A stretch of 50,197 bases of DNA from assembly GCA_937958625.1 (NCBI GenBank), contig CALGNO010000038.1:1-50197 (forward strand), given 5' to 3'. The DNA comes from an uncultured Neomegalonema sp. (GTDB lineage Bacteria > Pseudomonadota > Alphaproteobacteria > Rhodobacterales > Rhodobacteraceae). A model generated the notes under the pieces. The model was not told the origin of the DNA and ran no database searches. It was given only the letters and a program-made list of their open reading frames with translations. How positions within the stretch are numbered: the stretch's first letter is position 1; every line of letters begins with the position of its first letter. The position numbers and the translations under genes are program-made. Below, in pieces: positions 33,633 through 42,385 of this stretch.

Positions 33633-33893
33633 TCACTCCTCCATGCCGAATTTGCGATCCAGCGCATTCATGCGCCACGCATAGAAGAAGATCAGCACGA
33701 TAAAGACGAGAATCGAGCCTTGCTGGGCAAACCAGAACCCAAGGTCGGTGCCCCCGACCTTGATGCCGGAAAGCAGCGGCCTCAGAAGAATTCCAAAGCC
33801 GAATGATACGAGTGCCCAGATGACCAGCGAACCGGCGATAAGCCGCTTGTTCGCTGCCCAGTAGGCATCCGCATTGGTGTCGTGGTCTGACAT
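33633..33893 (-). CDS. DUF4212 small membrane subunit of the symporter
   Basis: An 86-residue protein with two hydrophobic segments (about 20-42 and 53-75), matching DUF4212, the small partner found in front of VC_2705-type symporters. Its start MSDHDTNADAYWAANKRLI is characteristic. It probably assembles with or stabilises the large symporter in the inner membrane. A strong GGAGGGAC Shine-Dalgarno precedes ATG 33893. It is separated from acs by a hairpin. Confidence 0.92.
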   Translation of the reverse strand: MSDHDTNADAYWAANKRLIAGSLVIWALVSFGFGILLRPLLSGIKVGGTDLGFWFAQQGSILVFIVLIFFYAWRMNALDRKFGMEE

Positions 33894-33920
33894 AATGTCC
33901 CTCCTCCACTAGCGTCCGGC

Positions 33921-33945
33921 AAAAGGGGCGGCGCAGTGCCGCCCC
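33921..33945 (-). terminator. Hairpin after acs, before the symporter genes
   Basis: GGGGCGGC (33925-33932) and GCCGCCCC (33938-33945) form a perfect 8-bp stem with a 5-nt loop; on the minus strand TTTT follows directly. It lies 10 bp after the acs stop, so it may end most acs transcripts or attenuate read-through into the symporter pair. Confidence 0.7.
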
Positions 33946-33954
33946 ACCGGGATT

Positions 33955-35904
33955 TTAATTTTGTTTGTTCTGACGGTTCTCGATCAGATCGTCGACGACC
34001 TCTGGCTCAGCGAGCGTCGATGTGTCCCCCAGGTCGTCAAACTTATCCTCCGCGATCTTGCGAAGAATCCGGCGCATAATCTTACCGGAACGCGTTTTTG
34101 GCAAGCCCTCGGCGAACTGAATCTTGTCCGGCTTGGCAATTGGTCCGATTTCAGTGCCAACGAAGTTGCGCAATTCGGTAAACAGCTCTTCGGTTACTTG
34201 CTCGCCGCCCATGAGGGTCACATAGCAATAGATGCCCTGCCCCTTCACGTCGTGGGGGTATCCGACAACAGCGGCCTCGGACACTTTTCCGTGCGCCACC
34301 AAAGCACTTTCGATTTCGGCGGTGCCCATCCGGTGGCCCGAGACGTTGAGAACGTCATCGACCCGGCCCGTGATCCAGTAGTCACCCTCGGCATCGCGCT
34401 TACAGCCGTCGCCGGTGAAGTAATAGCCCTTGTACTGCTGGAAGTAGGTGTTGTTGAAGCGCTCGTGATCGCCATAGATCGAGCGCATCTGGCCGGGCCA
34501 GGCGTCCTTGATGCACAGCACGCCCTCGGCCTCGATGTCGGTCTGTTCCTTGCCGGTTTCCGCATCGAGAATAACCGGCTGCACCCCGAAGAACGGTTTG
34601 GTCGCTGAACCGGGTTTGACGGCGGTGGCACCGGGCAGCGGCGTCAGCATGTGGCCGCCGGTTTCCGTCTGCCAATAGGTATCGACGACGGGCAGTTTTC
34701 CGCCGCCGACGACCTTGCGATACCACTCCCACGCTTCGGGATTGATCGGTTCACCGACCGTGCCGAGCAGTTTCAGCGATGACAGGTCTTTGTCGGTCAC
34801 GAAGCTGTCGCCCTTGCTCATCAGGGCGCGGATCGCGGTCGGTGCGGTGTAGAATTGCGAGACCTTGTGCTTCTCGATCACCTCCCAGAATCGCCCGGCA
34901 TCGGGATAGGTCGGCACCCCCTCGAACATGATCGTCGTCGCGCCGTTCGAAAGCGGCCCATAGACGATATAGCTGTGCCCGGTGACCCAGCCGACATCGG
35001 CGGTGCACCAGAACACATCGCCCTCGTGATAGTCGAAAACCATTTGGTGGGTCATCGAAGTGAAGACGGCATATCCGCCCTGGGTATGCAGAACGCCCTT
35101 CGGCTGTCCCGTCGAACCGGAAGTGTATAGAATGAAGAGCGGGTCTTCTGCATTCATCGCTTCGGGCGGGCAGTCGTCGCTCGCGGCCCCGACAACCTCG
35201 TGATACCAGATGTCGCGATCACTGTTCCAGGCGACGTCGCCGCCCGTGCGCTTGACGACCAGCAGTTTCACGTCGTCATCGCATTTCGCCAACCCCTTGT
35301 CGGCATTGGCCTTCAGCGGCGTATTGCGGCCACCGCGCGGGGCCTCGTCGGCGGTGATAACCAGCTTTGCGCCGGAATTGTTCACGCGATCTGCGAGGGC
35401 ATCGGGCGAGAACCCTGCAAACACAACGGAATGAACCGCACCGATCCGCGCACAGGCGAGCATGGCATAGGCAGCCTCGGGGATCATCGGCATATAGATG
35501 ACAACCCGATCACCCCGGCTGACCCCCATATCTTTCAGGGCATTGGCGAGCTTTGATACTTCGGTCTTGAGTTCGGCATAGGTGATCGACTTGCTGTCAT
35601 TGGTATCGTCGGCTTCCCAGATGATCGCGACCTTGTCGGGGGTCTTGTCGGCATGGCGATCGACGCAGTTGGCGCAGACATTCAACTCGCCGTCTTCGAA
35701 CCACTGAATCGAGACATTGGGATAGTCGAAGGTCGTGTTCTTGACCTTGGTCGGTGTCTTGATCCAGTCGATGCGCTCGGCCTGTTCGCCCCAGAATGCC
35801 TCGGGATCGTTGATCGACTGGGCATACATCGCGTCGTATTGCTCGGCGTTCACATGCGCGTTGGCCTTCATCTCGTCGCTTGGCTGATATTTTGTCCCCG
35901 ACAT
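33955..35904 (-). CDS. acs: Acetyl-CoA synthetase
   Basis: A 649-residue AMP-forming acetate:CoA ligase. The ATP-binding motif [19 protein letters not shown], the [13 protein letters not shown] adenine motif, the [20 protein letters not shown] hinge region and the C-terminal [15 protein letters not shown] are all present; the Lys in SGKIM is the catalytic lysine that is acetylated in many bacteria. Length is typical. A GGGAGAAG Shine-Dalgarno supports ATG 35904. It heads the acetate module with the DUF4212/symporter pair downstream. Two inverted repeats lie upstream at 35941-35959 and 36000-36029. Confidence 0.97.
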   Translation of the reverse strand: MSGTKYQPSDEMKANAHVNAEQYDAMYAQSINDPEAFWGEQAERIDWIKTPTKVKNTTFDYPNVSIQWFEDGELNVCANCVDRHADKTPDKVAIIWEADDTNDSKSITYAELKTEVSKLANALKDMGVSRGDRVVIYMPMIPEAAYAMLACARIGAVHSVVFAGFSPDALADRVNNSGAKLVITADEAPRGGRNTPLKANADKGLAKCDDDVKLLVVKRTGGDVAWNSDRDIWYHEVVGAASDDCPPEAMNAEDPLFILYTSGSTGQPKGVLHTQGGYAVFTSMTHQMVFDYHEGDVFWCTADVGWVTGHSYIVYGPLSNGATTIMFEGVPTYPDAGRFWEVIEKHKVSQFYTAPTAIRALMSKGDSFVTDKDLSSLKLLGTVGEPINPEAWEWYRKVVGGGKLPVVDTYWQTETGGHMLTPLPGATAVKPGSATKPFFGVQPVILDAETGKEQTDIEAEGVLCIKDAWPGQMRSIYGDHERFNNTYFQQYKGYYFTGDGCKRDAEGDYWITGRVDDVLNVSGHRMGTAEIESALVAHGKVSEAAVVGYPHDVKGQGIYCYVTLMGGEQVTEELFTELRNFVGTEIGPIAKPDKIQFAEGLPKTRSGKIMRRILRKIAEDKFDDLGDTSTLAEPEVVDDLIENRQNKQN

Positions 35905-35940
35905 TCAGTCTTCTCCCATGACACGTGATTCTCATTGTTA

Positions 35941-35959
35941 GTGCGAGGCTAAGTCGCAC
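35941..35959. promoter_or_regulatory. Inverted repeat upstream of acs
   Basis: GTGCGA-N7-TCGCAC, a perfect 6-bp dyad 36 bp before the acs start. Position near the promoter makes it a candidate operator for acetate control (inference). Confidence 0.35.
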
Positions 35960-35999
35960 CCCTCTGACAAGCAAGCGATGCGCGACGCACACGCAATAA

Positions 36000-36029
36000 A
36001 GTTGCGCCAATCTGTGTACTGGCGCAACT
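36000..36029 (-). terminator. Perfect 10-bp inverted repeat between queG and acs
   Basis: AGTTGCGCCA (36000-36009) and TGGCGCAACT (36020-36029) with a 10-nt loop. On the minus strand it is followed by TTATTG, so it could end the IclR-GST-queG transcript, whose last stop is at 36058. It also resembles a palindromic operator, and could do either. Confidence 0.5.
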
Positions 36030-36057
36030 GTACCACTGCTCATTCCCGTTGCCAGAG

Positions 36058-37092
36058 TCAGGCTGAAAGGGCTGCAAGGCGCTGATAGGCCCACCCTGCT
36101 GCATCGCGGACGATGTCGCTCTCGTCATGCCGCCGCTCCGCCGCCACCGGCAGCAATGCACGCTCGCCGCTATTGCCGATGGCATAGAGGACATTGCGGA
36201 CAAACCGGTCGCGGCCAATGCGCTTGATCGGCGAGGCGGTGAAGAACGAACGAAAGCCCGCATCGTCCAGCGCTGCAAGCTCCGCGAGGCTGGGCGCGCG
36301 CAGTTCCGCCCTCGCGTGATACGCAGCGTCAGCGGCAACGCGGGCGAACTTGTTCCAGGGACAGACGGCGAGGCAATCGTCACAGCCATAGATTCGATTG
36401 CCGAGCGCCGCCCGAAATTCCTCCGGCACCGGTCCCTTGTGTTCGATGGTCAGGTACGAAATGCAGCGGCGGGCATCGAGGCGATAGGGGGCGGTGAAGG
36501 CCGCCGTCGGGCAGATGTCGAGACACGCCCGACAAGACCCGCAGCGGTCTGGATGAGGCTTATCGCGCTCCAGTTCCAGCGTCGTGAAAATCGCCCCGAG
36601 AAAGGCCCAACTGCCTACATCGCGCGATACCAGATTGGTGTGCTTGCCTTGCCAACCGAGGCCCGCGGCGGCGGCGAGCGGTTTTTCCATGACCGGCGCG
36701 GTATCGACGAAGACCTTCACCGCGCAATCCGTGGCGGCGACCATTTGCCGGACGATTCTTTTCAGTCGCTTCTTGATGCGGTCATGATAATCGCGGTTTC
36801 GGGCGTAAACGCTAATGGTTGCACGATCTTTCTGAGACAGCGTCACAAGTGGATCACTGTCCGGACCGTAATTATCCGCCAGCATGATGACGGACCGCGC
36901 CTCTGGCCACAGTGCGGTCGGGTCGGCGCGCCAGTCCTGCCGTTGTTCGAACCACGTCATCTCGCCGTGATAACCGTCGGCAATCCATTGCTTGAGATGA
37001 TGTCCCGCCGCACGGCCTGCTTCGGGCGCGCAGATGCCAAAGCCCTCGAAACCTTCGGCTCGACAGGTGGCCTCCACCGCTGCCCTATCCAT
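36058..37092 (-). CDS. queG: Epoxyqueuosine reductase
   Basis: A 344-residue cobalamin- and iron-sulfur-dependent enzyme that reduces epoxyqueuosine to queuosine in tRNA, the last step of queuosine synthesis. Two 4Fe-4S motifs are intact: [16 protein letters not shown] and [15 protein letters not shown]. The conserved VDTAPVMEK (catalytic Asp) and [19 protein letters not shown] (cobalamin region) are also present. The C-terminus has a HEAT-like repeat ([21 protein letters not shown]). Length fits QueG. It starts 21 bp after the GST stop in the IclR-GST-queG run. Confidence 0.95.
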   Translation of the reverse strand: MDRAAVEATCRAEGFEGFGICAPEAGRAAGHHLKQWIADGYHGEMTWFEQRQDWRADPTALWPEARSVIMLADNYGPDSDPLVTLSQKDRATISVYARNRDYHDRIKKRLKRIVRQMVAATDCAVKVFVDTAPVMEKPLAAAAGLGWQGKHTNLVSRDVGSWAFLGAIFTTLELERDKPHPDRCGSCRACLDICPTAAFTAPYRLDARRCISYLTIEHKGPVPEEFRAALGNRIYGCDDCLAVCPWNKFARVAADAAYHARAELRAPSLAELAALDDAGFRSFFTASPIKRIGRDRFVRNVLYAIGNSGERALLPVAAERRHDESDIVRDAAGWAYQRLAALSA

Positions 37093-37113
37093 GTCCGAAA
37101 CCCGGACAAGGCA

Positions 37114-37788
37114 TCAGAAATCCAGATCGGCGTAATGCGCAGCGGGCGGCAGTCCCGGCAGGTGATCGGCCAGCAACCCCCGGAAGGCCGGACGCGATTT
37201 CAGCTTTGCGTACCAAGTCTTTACGTGCGGAAATTCATCCCATGGAATAGCCCCGAGGTAATCGAGGCTGCTGAGATGCGAGGCGGCGGCAAAATCCGAC
37301 AGGCTGATCACGTCGCCGCCCAGCCACGATCTGCGCTCCACGATCCACGACATATAATCCAAGTGGGTCCGCAGGTTTGCGACCCCGGCGCGGACATAGC
37401 CCGAATCCGGCTCACCCTGCTTGCGCATTCGTTTATAGACCCGCTCGATCAAAAGGTTTTCAGTGACTTCGGCGTGAAACTTTACATCAAACCATGACAC
37501 GAGACGTCTGACTTCCGCCCGCGCCACCGACGCTTCGGGCAGCAGTCGATGCTCGGGATACACCTCTTCGAGATATTCGCAGATCGCGGTTGAATCAACG
37601 AAGCGCTGGCCGTTCGCCTCGACCAGAACCGGCACCTCACAGGCCGGATTGAGCTTTAGTAGGTCGGTGGGACGCTCCCAAGGGGCATGGTCGATCAAAT
37701 CGACCTCCAGCCTTTTTTCTGCCAAGGCGAGACGAACTTTTCTGGAAAACGGCGACAGCGGAAAAGAGTGCAATTCCCGCATCTTCAC
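37114..37788 (-). CDS. Glutathione S-transferase family protein
   Basis: A 224-residue protein with an N-terminal thioredoxin-like domain (HSFPLSPFSRKVRLALAEK; then PVLVEANGQRFVDSTAICEYL, which has the GST cis-Pro and the Glu-Ser-like glutathione contacts as DSTA) and a C-terminal helical GST domain (FAAASHLSSLDYLG region). The substrate is unknown. GTG 37788 overlaps the stop of the IclR gene (GTGA), so translational coupling is likely; ATG 37782 two codons later is the alternative. It lies between the regulator and queG on one probable transcript. Confidence 0.88.
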   Translation of the reverse strand: MKMRELHSFPLSPFSRKVRLALAEKRLEVDLIDHAPWERPTDLLKLNPACEVPVLVEANGQRFVDSTAICEYLEEVYPEHRLLPEASVARAEVRRLVSWFDVKFHAEVTENLLIERVYKRMRKQGEPDSGYVRAGVANLRTHLDYMSWIVERRSWLGGDVISLSDFAAASHLSSLDYLGAIPWDEFPHVKTWYAKLKSRPAFRGLLADHLPGLPPAAHYADLDF

Positions 37789-38564
37789 GCGTCTTCTTCT
37801 ACGGCAGAGAGAATATCGGAGATCCGCTTGGCGGCATCGCGCAATGTCGGCAGGTAGCCGCGGGCATCGTCGAGGCTGATCCGCTGTAGCGGGCCATGGA
37901 CGGCGATGGCGCAGTCAAATCGTCCGAGCTTGTCCGTGATCGCAACCGACACCGCGACCATGCCCGTCATGAATTCCTGATCATCCCAGGAATACCCGGC
38001 TTCGCGAATCGCGCTGATTTCCTCCAGAAAACGATCCATCTCGGTGATGGAGTTCGGCCCTTCCTTGGTCAGTTCGATGGCACCGAGAAGCGGGATCAGT
38101 TCGGCGTCCGAAAACGATGACAGAAACAGCTTACCGCTTGCCGTGCAGTGAAAGGGCACTTCGGTGCCGACCGGCAGTTGAAAACGCAGCGGCCATGGCG
38201 TGTCGACGCGGTCCAGATACGTCATGCCGCCCACGCCGGGGGCCGCGATATTGCAGGTTTCTTTCAACTCGGAGGCGGCGGATTTCAGCACCATGCGCCG
38301 CGCGATGTGCATTCGGGATACTTTTTGCAACCCCGTCGCCATCGCCCTCGTCCGCCGCGAAGGCATCAACCGTCCCGTGCGTTGCTCGCGTATCAGATAG
38401 CCCTCGGCTTCGAGGGTCGAGCACAACCGATGCAGGGTCGGCTTTGGCAAATCAATCTCGTCCCCGAGTTCCGAGGGCGTCAGGGGACGGTCACTGCCCG
38501 CCAACGCCTCGAGGATCATCAGCATACGCAGGTTCGTCGGGATTCTGTTCGCGTCATCGTTCAT
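37785..38564 (-). CDS. IclR-family transcriptional regulator
   Basis: A 259-residue regulator with an N-terminal winged helix (NLRMLMILEALAGSDRPLTP and EIDLPKPTLHRLCSTLEAEG, residues about 12-57) and a C-terminal IclR effector domain (GTEVPFHCTASGKLFLSSFS, then AVSVAITDKLGRFDCAIAVHGP). IclR proteins sense small acids or aromatics and either repress or activate adjacent genes. It is divergent from the GMC oxidoreductase with 103 bp between the starts. An IclR-like dyad at 38589-38603 lies in that gap, so control of both directions is likely. Confidence 0.92.
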   Translation of the reverse strand: MNDDANRIPTNLRMLMILEALAGSDRPLTPSELGDEIDLPKPTLHRLCSTLEAEGYLIREQRTGRLMPSRRTRAMATGLQKVSRMHIARRMVLKSAASELKETCNIAAPGVGGMTYLDRVDTPWPLRFQLPVGTEVPFHCTASGKLFLSSFSDAELIPLLGAIELTKEGPNSITEMDRFLEEISAIREAGYSWDDQEFMTGMVAVSVAITDKLGRFDCAIAVHGPLQRISLDDARGYLPTLRDAAKRISDILSAVEEDA

Positions 38565-38588
38565 CTGAATTTTCTATCGCAAAACATC

Positions 38589-38603
38589 GGAAATAATACT
38601 TCC
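38589..38603. promoter_or_regulatory. IclR-type operator dyad (GGAA-N7-TTCC)
   Basis: GGAAATAATACTTCC, between the divergent IclR and GMC genes. It is close to the E. coli IclR-type pattern GGAAAT-N-ATTTCC, with one more base in the centre. Its place 25 bp before the regulator start fits autoregulation. Confidence 0.5.
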
Positions 38604-38667
38604 AATTTTTTGAGACTCGTGGTCTTATTTTTTAAATACTATCAACCAGCGGGATCGGGGACAACCG

Positions 38668-40275
38668 GTGGAATATGATTACGTGATCGTCGGGGCCGGG
38701 TCGACCGGCTGTGCCTTGGCTGCCCGCTTGTCTGAGCGCGGCGACGTGACCGTCGCGTTGATCGAGGCCGGCGGTCGAGACTGGAACCCGTGGATTCACA
38801 TCCCCGTCGGCTATTTCCGCACCATGGGCAACAAGTCCGTCGACTGGTGCTATAAAACCGAGCCGGACCCCGGTCTGAACGGACGCAGCATAAACTGGCC
38901 GCGCGGCAAGGTCTGGGGCGGGTCCAGCTCGCTCAACGGCCTGCTCTATGTGCGTGGACAGGCGGAAGATTACGACCAGTGGCGCCAGCAAGGCAATGTC
39001 GGCTGGGCCTGGGATGACGTGCTTCCCTACTTCAAACGCTCCGAAGATAACGAACGCGGCGGTGACGCGTTGCACGGTGTCGGCGGCCCGCTTGGCGTCA
39101 ATGACATGCGACTCAGCCGCGAGATCTGCGATCAGTGGGTAAAGGCCGGGGTCGCGGCGGGCTATCGGTTCAATCCTGATTACAACGGGGCGGATCAGGA
39201 AGGCGTCGGCTATTTTCAGTTCACCTGCCGCAAGGGCCGCCGGTGCAGCGCAGCGACGGCCTATCTCAAACCCAACCTGGGCCGCCCGTCGCTGCAAATC
39301 ATAAGCAAGGCGCTTACACGCCGGATACTATTCACGAACCGCGTCGCAACGGGCATCGAGATCGAGCGGGGCGGCAGCGTCGAAACCGTGACCGCGCGGC
39401 GCGAGATAATCCTGTGCGCAGGGGCCATCGGCTCGCCGCAGATCATGATGCTGTCCGGCATCGGCAACGCGGAGCATTTACGCGCCCACGGTATCGAGGT
39501 GCTGCGGGATGCGCCGGATGTCGGCGGCAACCTGCAAGATCACCTACAGGCGCGGCTGGTGCACAAATGCAAAAAGCCGACGATGAATGACGAGGTCAAT
39601 TCGCTGGTCGGCAAGATGAAGATCGCCGCCGAATACGCCATGAAGCGCACCGGCCCGATGACCATGGCCGCCAGCCTCGCTTGCGCGTTTCTGAAAACAC
39701 GGCCCGACCTGCAAACGCCCGATATTCAGTTTCATATCCAGCCCTGGAGCGCGGACAGCCCCGCCGAAGGCCCGCATAAATTCTCGGCCTTCACGTCTTC
39801 GGTCTGCCAGCTGCGTCCTGAAAGCCGGGGGCATCTGGAACTCAAGAGCGCAAACCCGCGCGATTATCCGCTGATCCATCCGAACTATCTGGCCACGCCC
39901 CTCGACCGCCAGACCATGATCGACGGCGTGAAGATTGCCCGCGACATAGCGGCGCAGGAACCCCTGGCCAGCTCGATTACGTCGGAACATGCGCCCGGTA
40001 TCGAGGCCCAGAGCGATGACGAGTTGCTGGAATGGATTCGGAACTCCGCAACAACGATCTACCACCCCTCCGGCACCTGTCGCATGGGGCAGGATGACGG
40101 CGCCATCGTCGATGAACGGCTTCGCGTTAAGGGTGTTTCGGGCTTGCGTATTGCCGATTGTTCCATCATGCCGACCCTCGTTTCCGGGAATACGAATGCG
40201 CCAGCGATCATGATCGGCGAGAAGCTGTCCGACATGATCCGCGACGATGCGCAACAGTTGGCAGGGGCCGCCTGA
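38668..40275 (+). CDS. GMC-family FAD oxidoreductase (choline/alcohol dehydrogenase-like)
   Basis: A 535-residue flavoprotein. The FAD motif YVIVGAGSTGCALAARLSE is at the N-terminus, and the GMC signatures WGGSSSLNGLLYVRGQAEDY and GAIGSPQIMMLSGIG follow. The catalytic pair is His466 (IYHPSGTCRMG) and Asn510 (GNTNAPAIMIGEK). It should oxidise a primary alcohol such as choline or another small or aliphatic alcohol; the substrate is not readable. Start is GTG 38668 with GGGGA upstream. It is divergent from, and probably regulated by, the IclR gene. TerC starts 2 bp after its stop. Confidence 0.93.
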   Translation: MEYDYVIVGAGSTGCALAARLSERGDVTVALIEAGGRDWNPWIHIPVGYFRTMGNKSVDWCYKTEPDPGLNGRSINWPRGKVWGGSSSLNGLLYVRGQAEDYDQWRQQGNVGWAWDDVLPYFKRSEDNERGGDALHGVGGPLGVNDMRLSREICDQWVKAGVAAGYRFNPDYNGADQEGVGYFQFTCRKGRRCSAATAYLKPNLGRPSLQIISKALTRRILFTNRVATGIEIERGGSVETVTARREIILCAGAIGSPQIMMLSGIGNAEHLRAHGIEVLRDAPDVGGNLQDHLQARLVHKCKKPTMNDEVNSLVGKMKIAAEYAMKRTGPMTMAASLACAFLKTRPDLQTPDIQFHIQPWSADSPAEGPHKFSAFTSSVCQLRPESRGHLELKSANPRDYPLIHPNYLATPLDRQTMIDGVKIARDIAAQEPLASSITSEHAPGIEAQSDDELLEWIRNSATTIYHPSGTCRMGQDDGAIVDERLRVKGVSGLRIADCSIMPTLVSGNTNAPAIMIGEKLSDMIRDDAQQLAGAA

Positions 40276-40277
40276 CT

Positions 40278-40955
40278 ATGTGGGATACGATCTTCGACTA
40301 TGGCGCGATCATCATTGCCGACCTCATTCTATCGGGTGACAACGCGCTGATCATCGGCATGGCGGCGGCTGGCCTTCCCCCGGAACTGCGCAAAAAGGCG
40401 ATTCTGTTCGGCATGGTCATCGCAGCGGTGTTGCGGGTCGTGTTCGCCGTCGTCGCGACGAAGCTGCTCGGTATCCCGGGGCTGCTTTTTGTCGGCGGGC
40501 TGCTGCTGCTTTACGTGTGTTGGAGCCTCTACAAGGATATTCGCTCTCACACCGATGAACTCGCCGTCGAGGCGCTGGAGGAAGCCGAGGATGGCGGATA
40601 CCAGGGAAAGCCGAAGCGGTCTTTGAAGCAGGCCCTTATCGCGATCACCATCGCCGATGTCTCCATGTCGCTCGACAATGTGCTGGCCGTTGCCGCCATT
40701 GCCGATGGCGACGAGATGAAGCTGGTGATCGGGCTGGGTCTGGCCATCGTGCTGATGGCCTTTGCGGCGACCCTGATCATGAAGCTGCTGGCACGCTATC
40801 CGTGGATTTCATGGCTCGGCCTGATCGTGCTGCTCTACGTCGCGCTGGAGATGCTGTATCGCGGCATTACCAACTGCGGCACGGGCATCGGGCCGCTAAT
40901 GGGCTTGATTTCCGATACCGCCTGCGTGCCAAGTGGTAAGGGAGGCGGTCACTAA
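40278..40955 (+). CDS. TerC-family integral membrane protein
   Basis: A 225-residue membrane protein with about seven hydrophobic segments and the TerC motifs LILSGDNALIIGMA and IADVSMSLDNVLAVAAIAD, each with a membrane-embedded Asp-Asn pair. TerC/YjbE/Alx-type proteins are linked to metal (manganese, calcium) export and stress; tellurite resistance is only the historic label. ATG 40278 begins the fold and lies 2 bp after the GMC stop; the open frame back to 40158 lies inside the GMC gene. Linkage to a GMC enzyme is unusual and may be no more than shared transcription. Confidence 0.92.
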   Translation: MWDTIFDYGAIIIADLILSGDNALIIGMAAAGLPPELRKKAILFGMVIAAVLRVVFAVVATKLLGIPGLLFVGGLLLLYVCWSLYKDIRSHTDELAVEALEEAEDGGYQGKPKRSLKQALIAITIADVSMSLDNVLAVAAIADGDEMKLVIGLGLAIVLMAFAATLIMKLLARYPWISWLGLIVLLYVALEMLYRGITNCGTGIGPLMGLISDTACVPSGKGGGH

Positions 40956-41054
40956 GCATCAGCACGACATACGCTGGTTTTATATGACCACTCTTGTATA
41001 AGACCTTTGTGCCGTGTTAGGCCGATCTGCACAGCGGCGCAGAACAACAACGCA

Positions 41055-41076
41055 GACCTGCACGGTATGACAGGTC
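41055..41076. promoter_or_regulatory. Inverted repeat in the leader of the TRAP operon
   Basis: GACCTG-N10-CAGGTC, a perfect 6-bp dyad 40 bp before the dctP-like start. It could be an operator or, if transcribed, a leader hairpin. Confidence 0.35.
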
Positions 41077-41116
41077 GGGCCGAAACGACGTTACGATCAA
41101 CCCCAGGGAGGAATGA

Positions 41117-42229
41117 ATGGGAATTCTGAAACAAGTGGCGATGGGCGTTGCCCTCGCATCCATGGCGGTGGGTTCGGCATTTGCCGATGCACACTCCGAA
41201 GAAGAAGTCACAATCCGCGTCCAGTCGGTGATCCCGGCCACGGCAGACGAAGTGTTCATGCTGAACGATTTCGCCGATGACGTGCGTGCGCTGACCAATG
41301 GCAGCCTCAATATCGAAGTGCTGCCTGCCGGTGCAATCGTGGGCGTGAAAGAAACCCTCGATGCGGTCGACAAGGGCCTCGTCGAAGGCGGTTTCGCGTG
41401 GACTCACTACTGGTCGGGCAAGCACCCCGCCGCCATGCTGTTCGGTTCGCCCGTTGCGGGTGCCGGTGTCGGCATCGACAACATCGCCTTCGTGTCCTGG
41501 TTCCAGTACGGTGGTGGCAAAGAGCTGTACGACCAACTCTGGGACGAGATGGGCGTCAACGTGAAGGGCTTTATGCTCCAGCCCGTCGGCCCCGAGGCCC
41601 TCGGTTGGTTCAAAGAGCCGATTGCCTCGATGGACGATTTCCGCAAGTACCGCTTCCGTACGCCTCCCGGCATCCCCGGCCAGACGTATAAAGACATCGG
41701 CGTCGCATCGGTCGCGATGGGCGGCGGTGACATCCTGCCCGCTCTGGAAAAAGGCACGATCGACGCTGCTGAGTGGTGCTGCCCAAAACCTGACTCGGTC
41801 TTTGGCTTCCAGAAAGTTCTGAAGCACTACTACCTTCAGGGCCTCCATCAGGTCGTCGTAAACGCCGATATGTACATCAATGGCGATGTGTATGAGGCAC
41901 TCTCGGATCATCAGAAGAAAGCACTGGAAGTCGCTGCAAACGCATCACTTTCCAAGGCAATGTCCTACCGTATCTACGAAAACGGCAAGGCCCTGAAGGA
42001 TCTGGTCGAAAACCACGGCGTCATCCTGCACGACACCCCAGCCGACTACTTCCCAGCTTACATGGCGGCTGCGAAAGCATCGCTTGAAAAGGCTGCAGAA
42101 GAGAACGCGTTCTTCGCCGAAGTCTGGCAGAGCCAGAAAGACTTCGCTGCCGTCGCCGTTCCGTTCTGGGCCGGTTCGCAAGCATCGAATGCTGCCCTCG
42201 GCAAAGCCTTCGCCGATACGCTCAAGTAA
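41117..42229 (+). CDS. DctP-family TRAP transporter substrate-binding protein (TakP-like group)
   Basis: A 370-residue periplasmic binding protein with a signal peptide (residues 1-23, ending SAFADAH). Family features include LEVLPAGAIVG-like INIEVLPAGAIVGVKE, FRTPPGIPGQTYKDIGVASVAMGGGDI (conserved Arg region) and IDAAEWCCPKPDSVFGF (Glu219-Trp220), which resembles the DAxEW segment of the 2-oxo-acid-binding TakP group. A mono- or 2-oxo-carboxylate ligand is therefore likely, bound perhaps with a cation; two adjacent Cys (221-222) replace the usual GP. A strong GGGAGGAA Shine-Dalgarno precedes ATG 41117. It pairs with the fused permease downstream. Confidence 0.93.
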   Translation: MGILKQVAMGVALASMAVGSAFADAHSEEEVTIRVQSVIPATADEVFMLNDFADDVRALTNGSLNIEVLPAGAIVGVKETLDAVDKGLVEGGFAWTHYWSGKHPAAMLFGSPVAGAGVGIDNIAFVSWFQYGGGKELYDQLWDEMGVNVKGFMLQPVGPEALGWFKEPIASMDDFRKYRFRTPPGIPGQTYKDIGVASVAMGGGDILPALEKGTIDAAEWCCPKPDSVFGFQKVLKHYYLQGLHQVVVNADMYINGDVYEALSDHQKKALEVAANASLSKAMSYRIYENGKALKDLVENHGVILHDTPADYFPAYMAAAKASLEKAAEENAFFAEVWQSQKDFAAVAVPFWAGSQASNAALGKAFADTLK

Positions 42230-42249
42230 GAGAGCCTTTTCCTCTTCTC

Positions 42250-42307
42250 CCGTTCGCGCGGGGGGAGAGGATTATTTCGCCCGGCCAACGATCCGGGCGT
42301 CTTTCTA
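42250..42307 (+). terminator. Double intercistronic hairpin between dctP-like and dctQM-like genes
   Basis: An imperfect stem (TCTTCTCCC with GGGGGAGAGG, about 42243-42271) is followed by a perfect one: CGCCCGG (42278-42284) and CCGGGCG (42293-42299) with an 8-nt loop and then TCTTTCT. This is attenuator-like and would leave most transcripts with only the binding-protein gene. Confidence 0.6.
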
Positions 42308-42385
42308 AATTTATAAAATAGCTCTGCGGGGCCATCGCCTCTGACAGCGCAAACAACCTGAAAATCAGGTGCGGGGGACGGAAAA

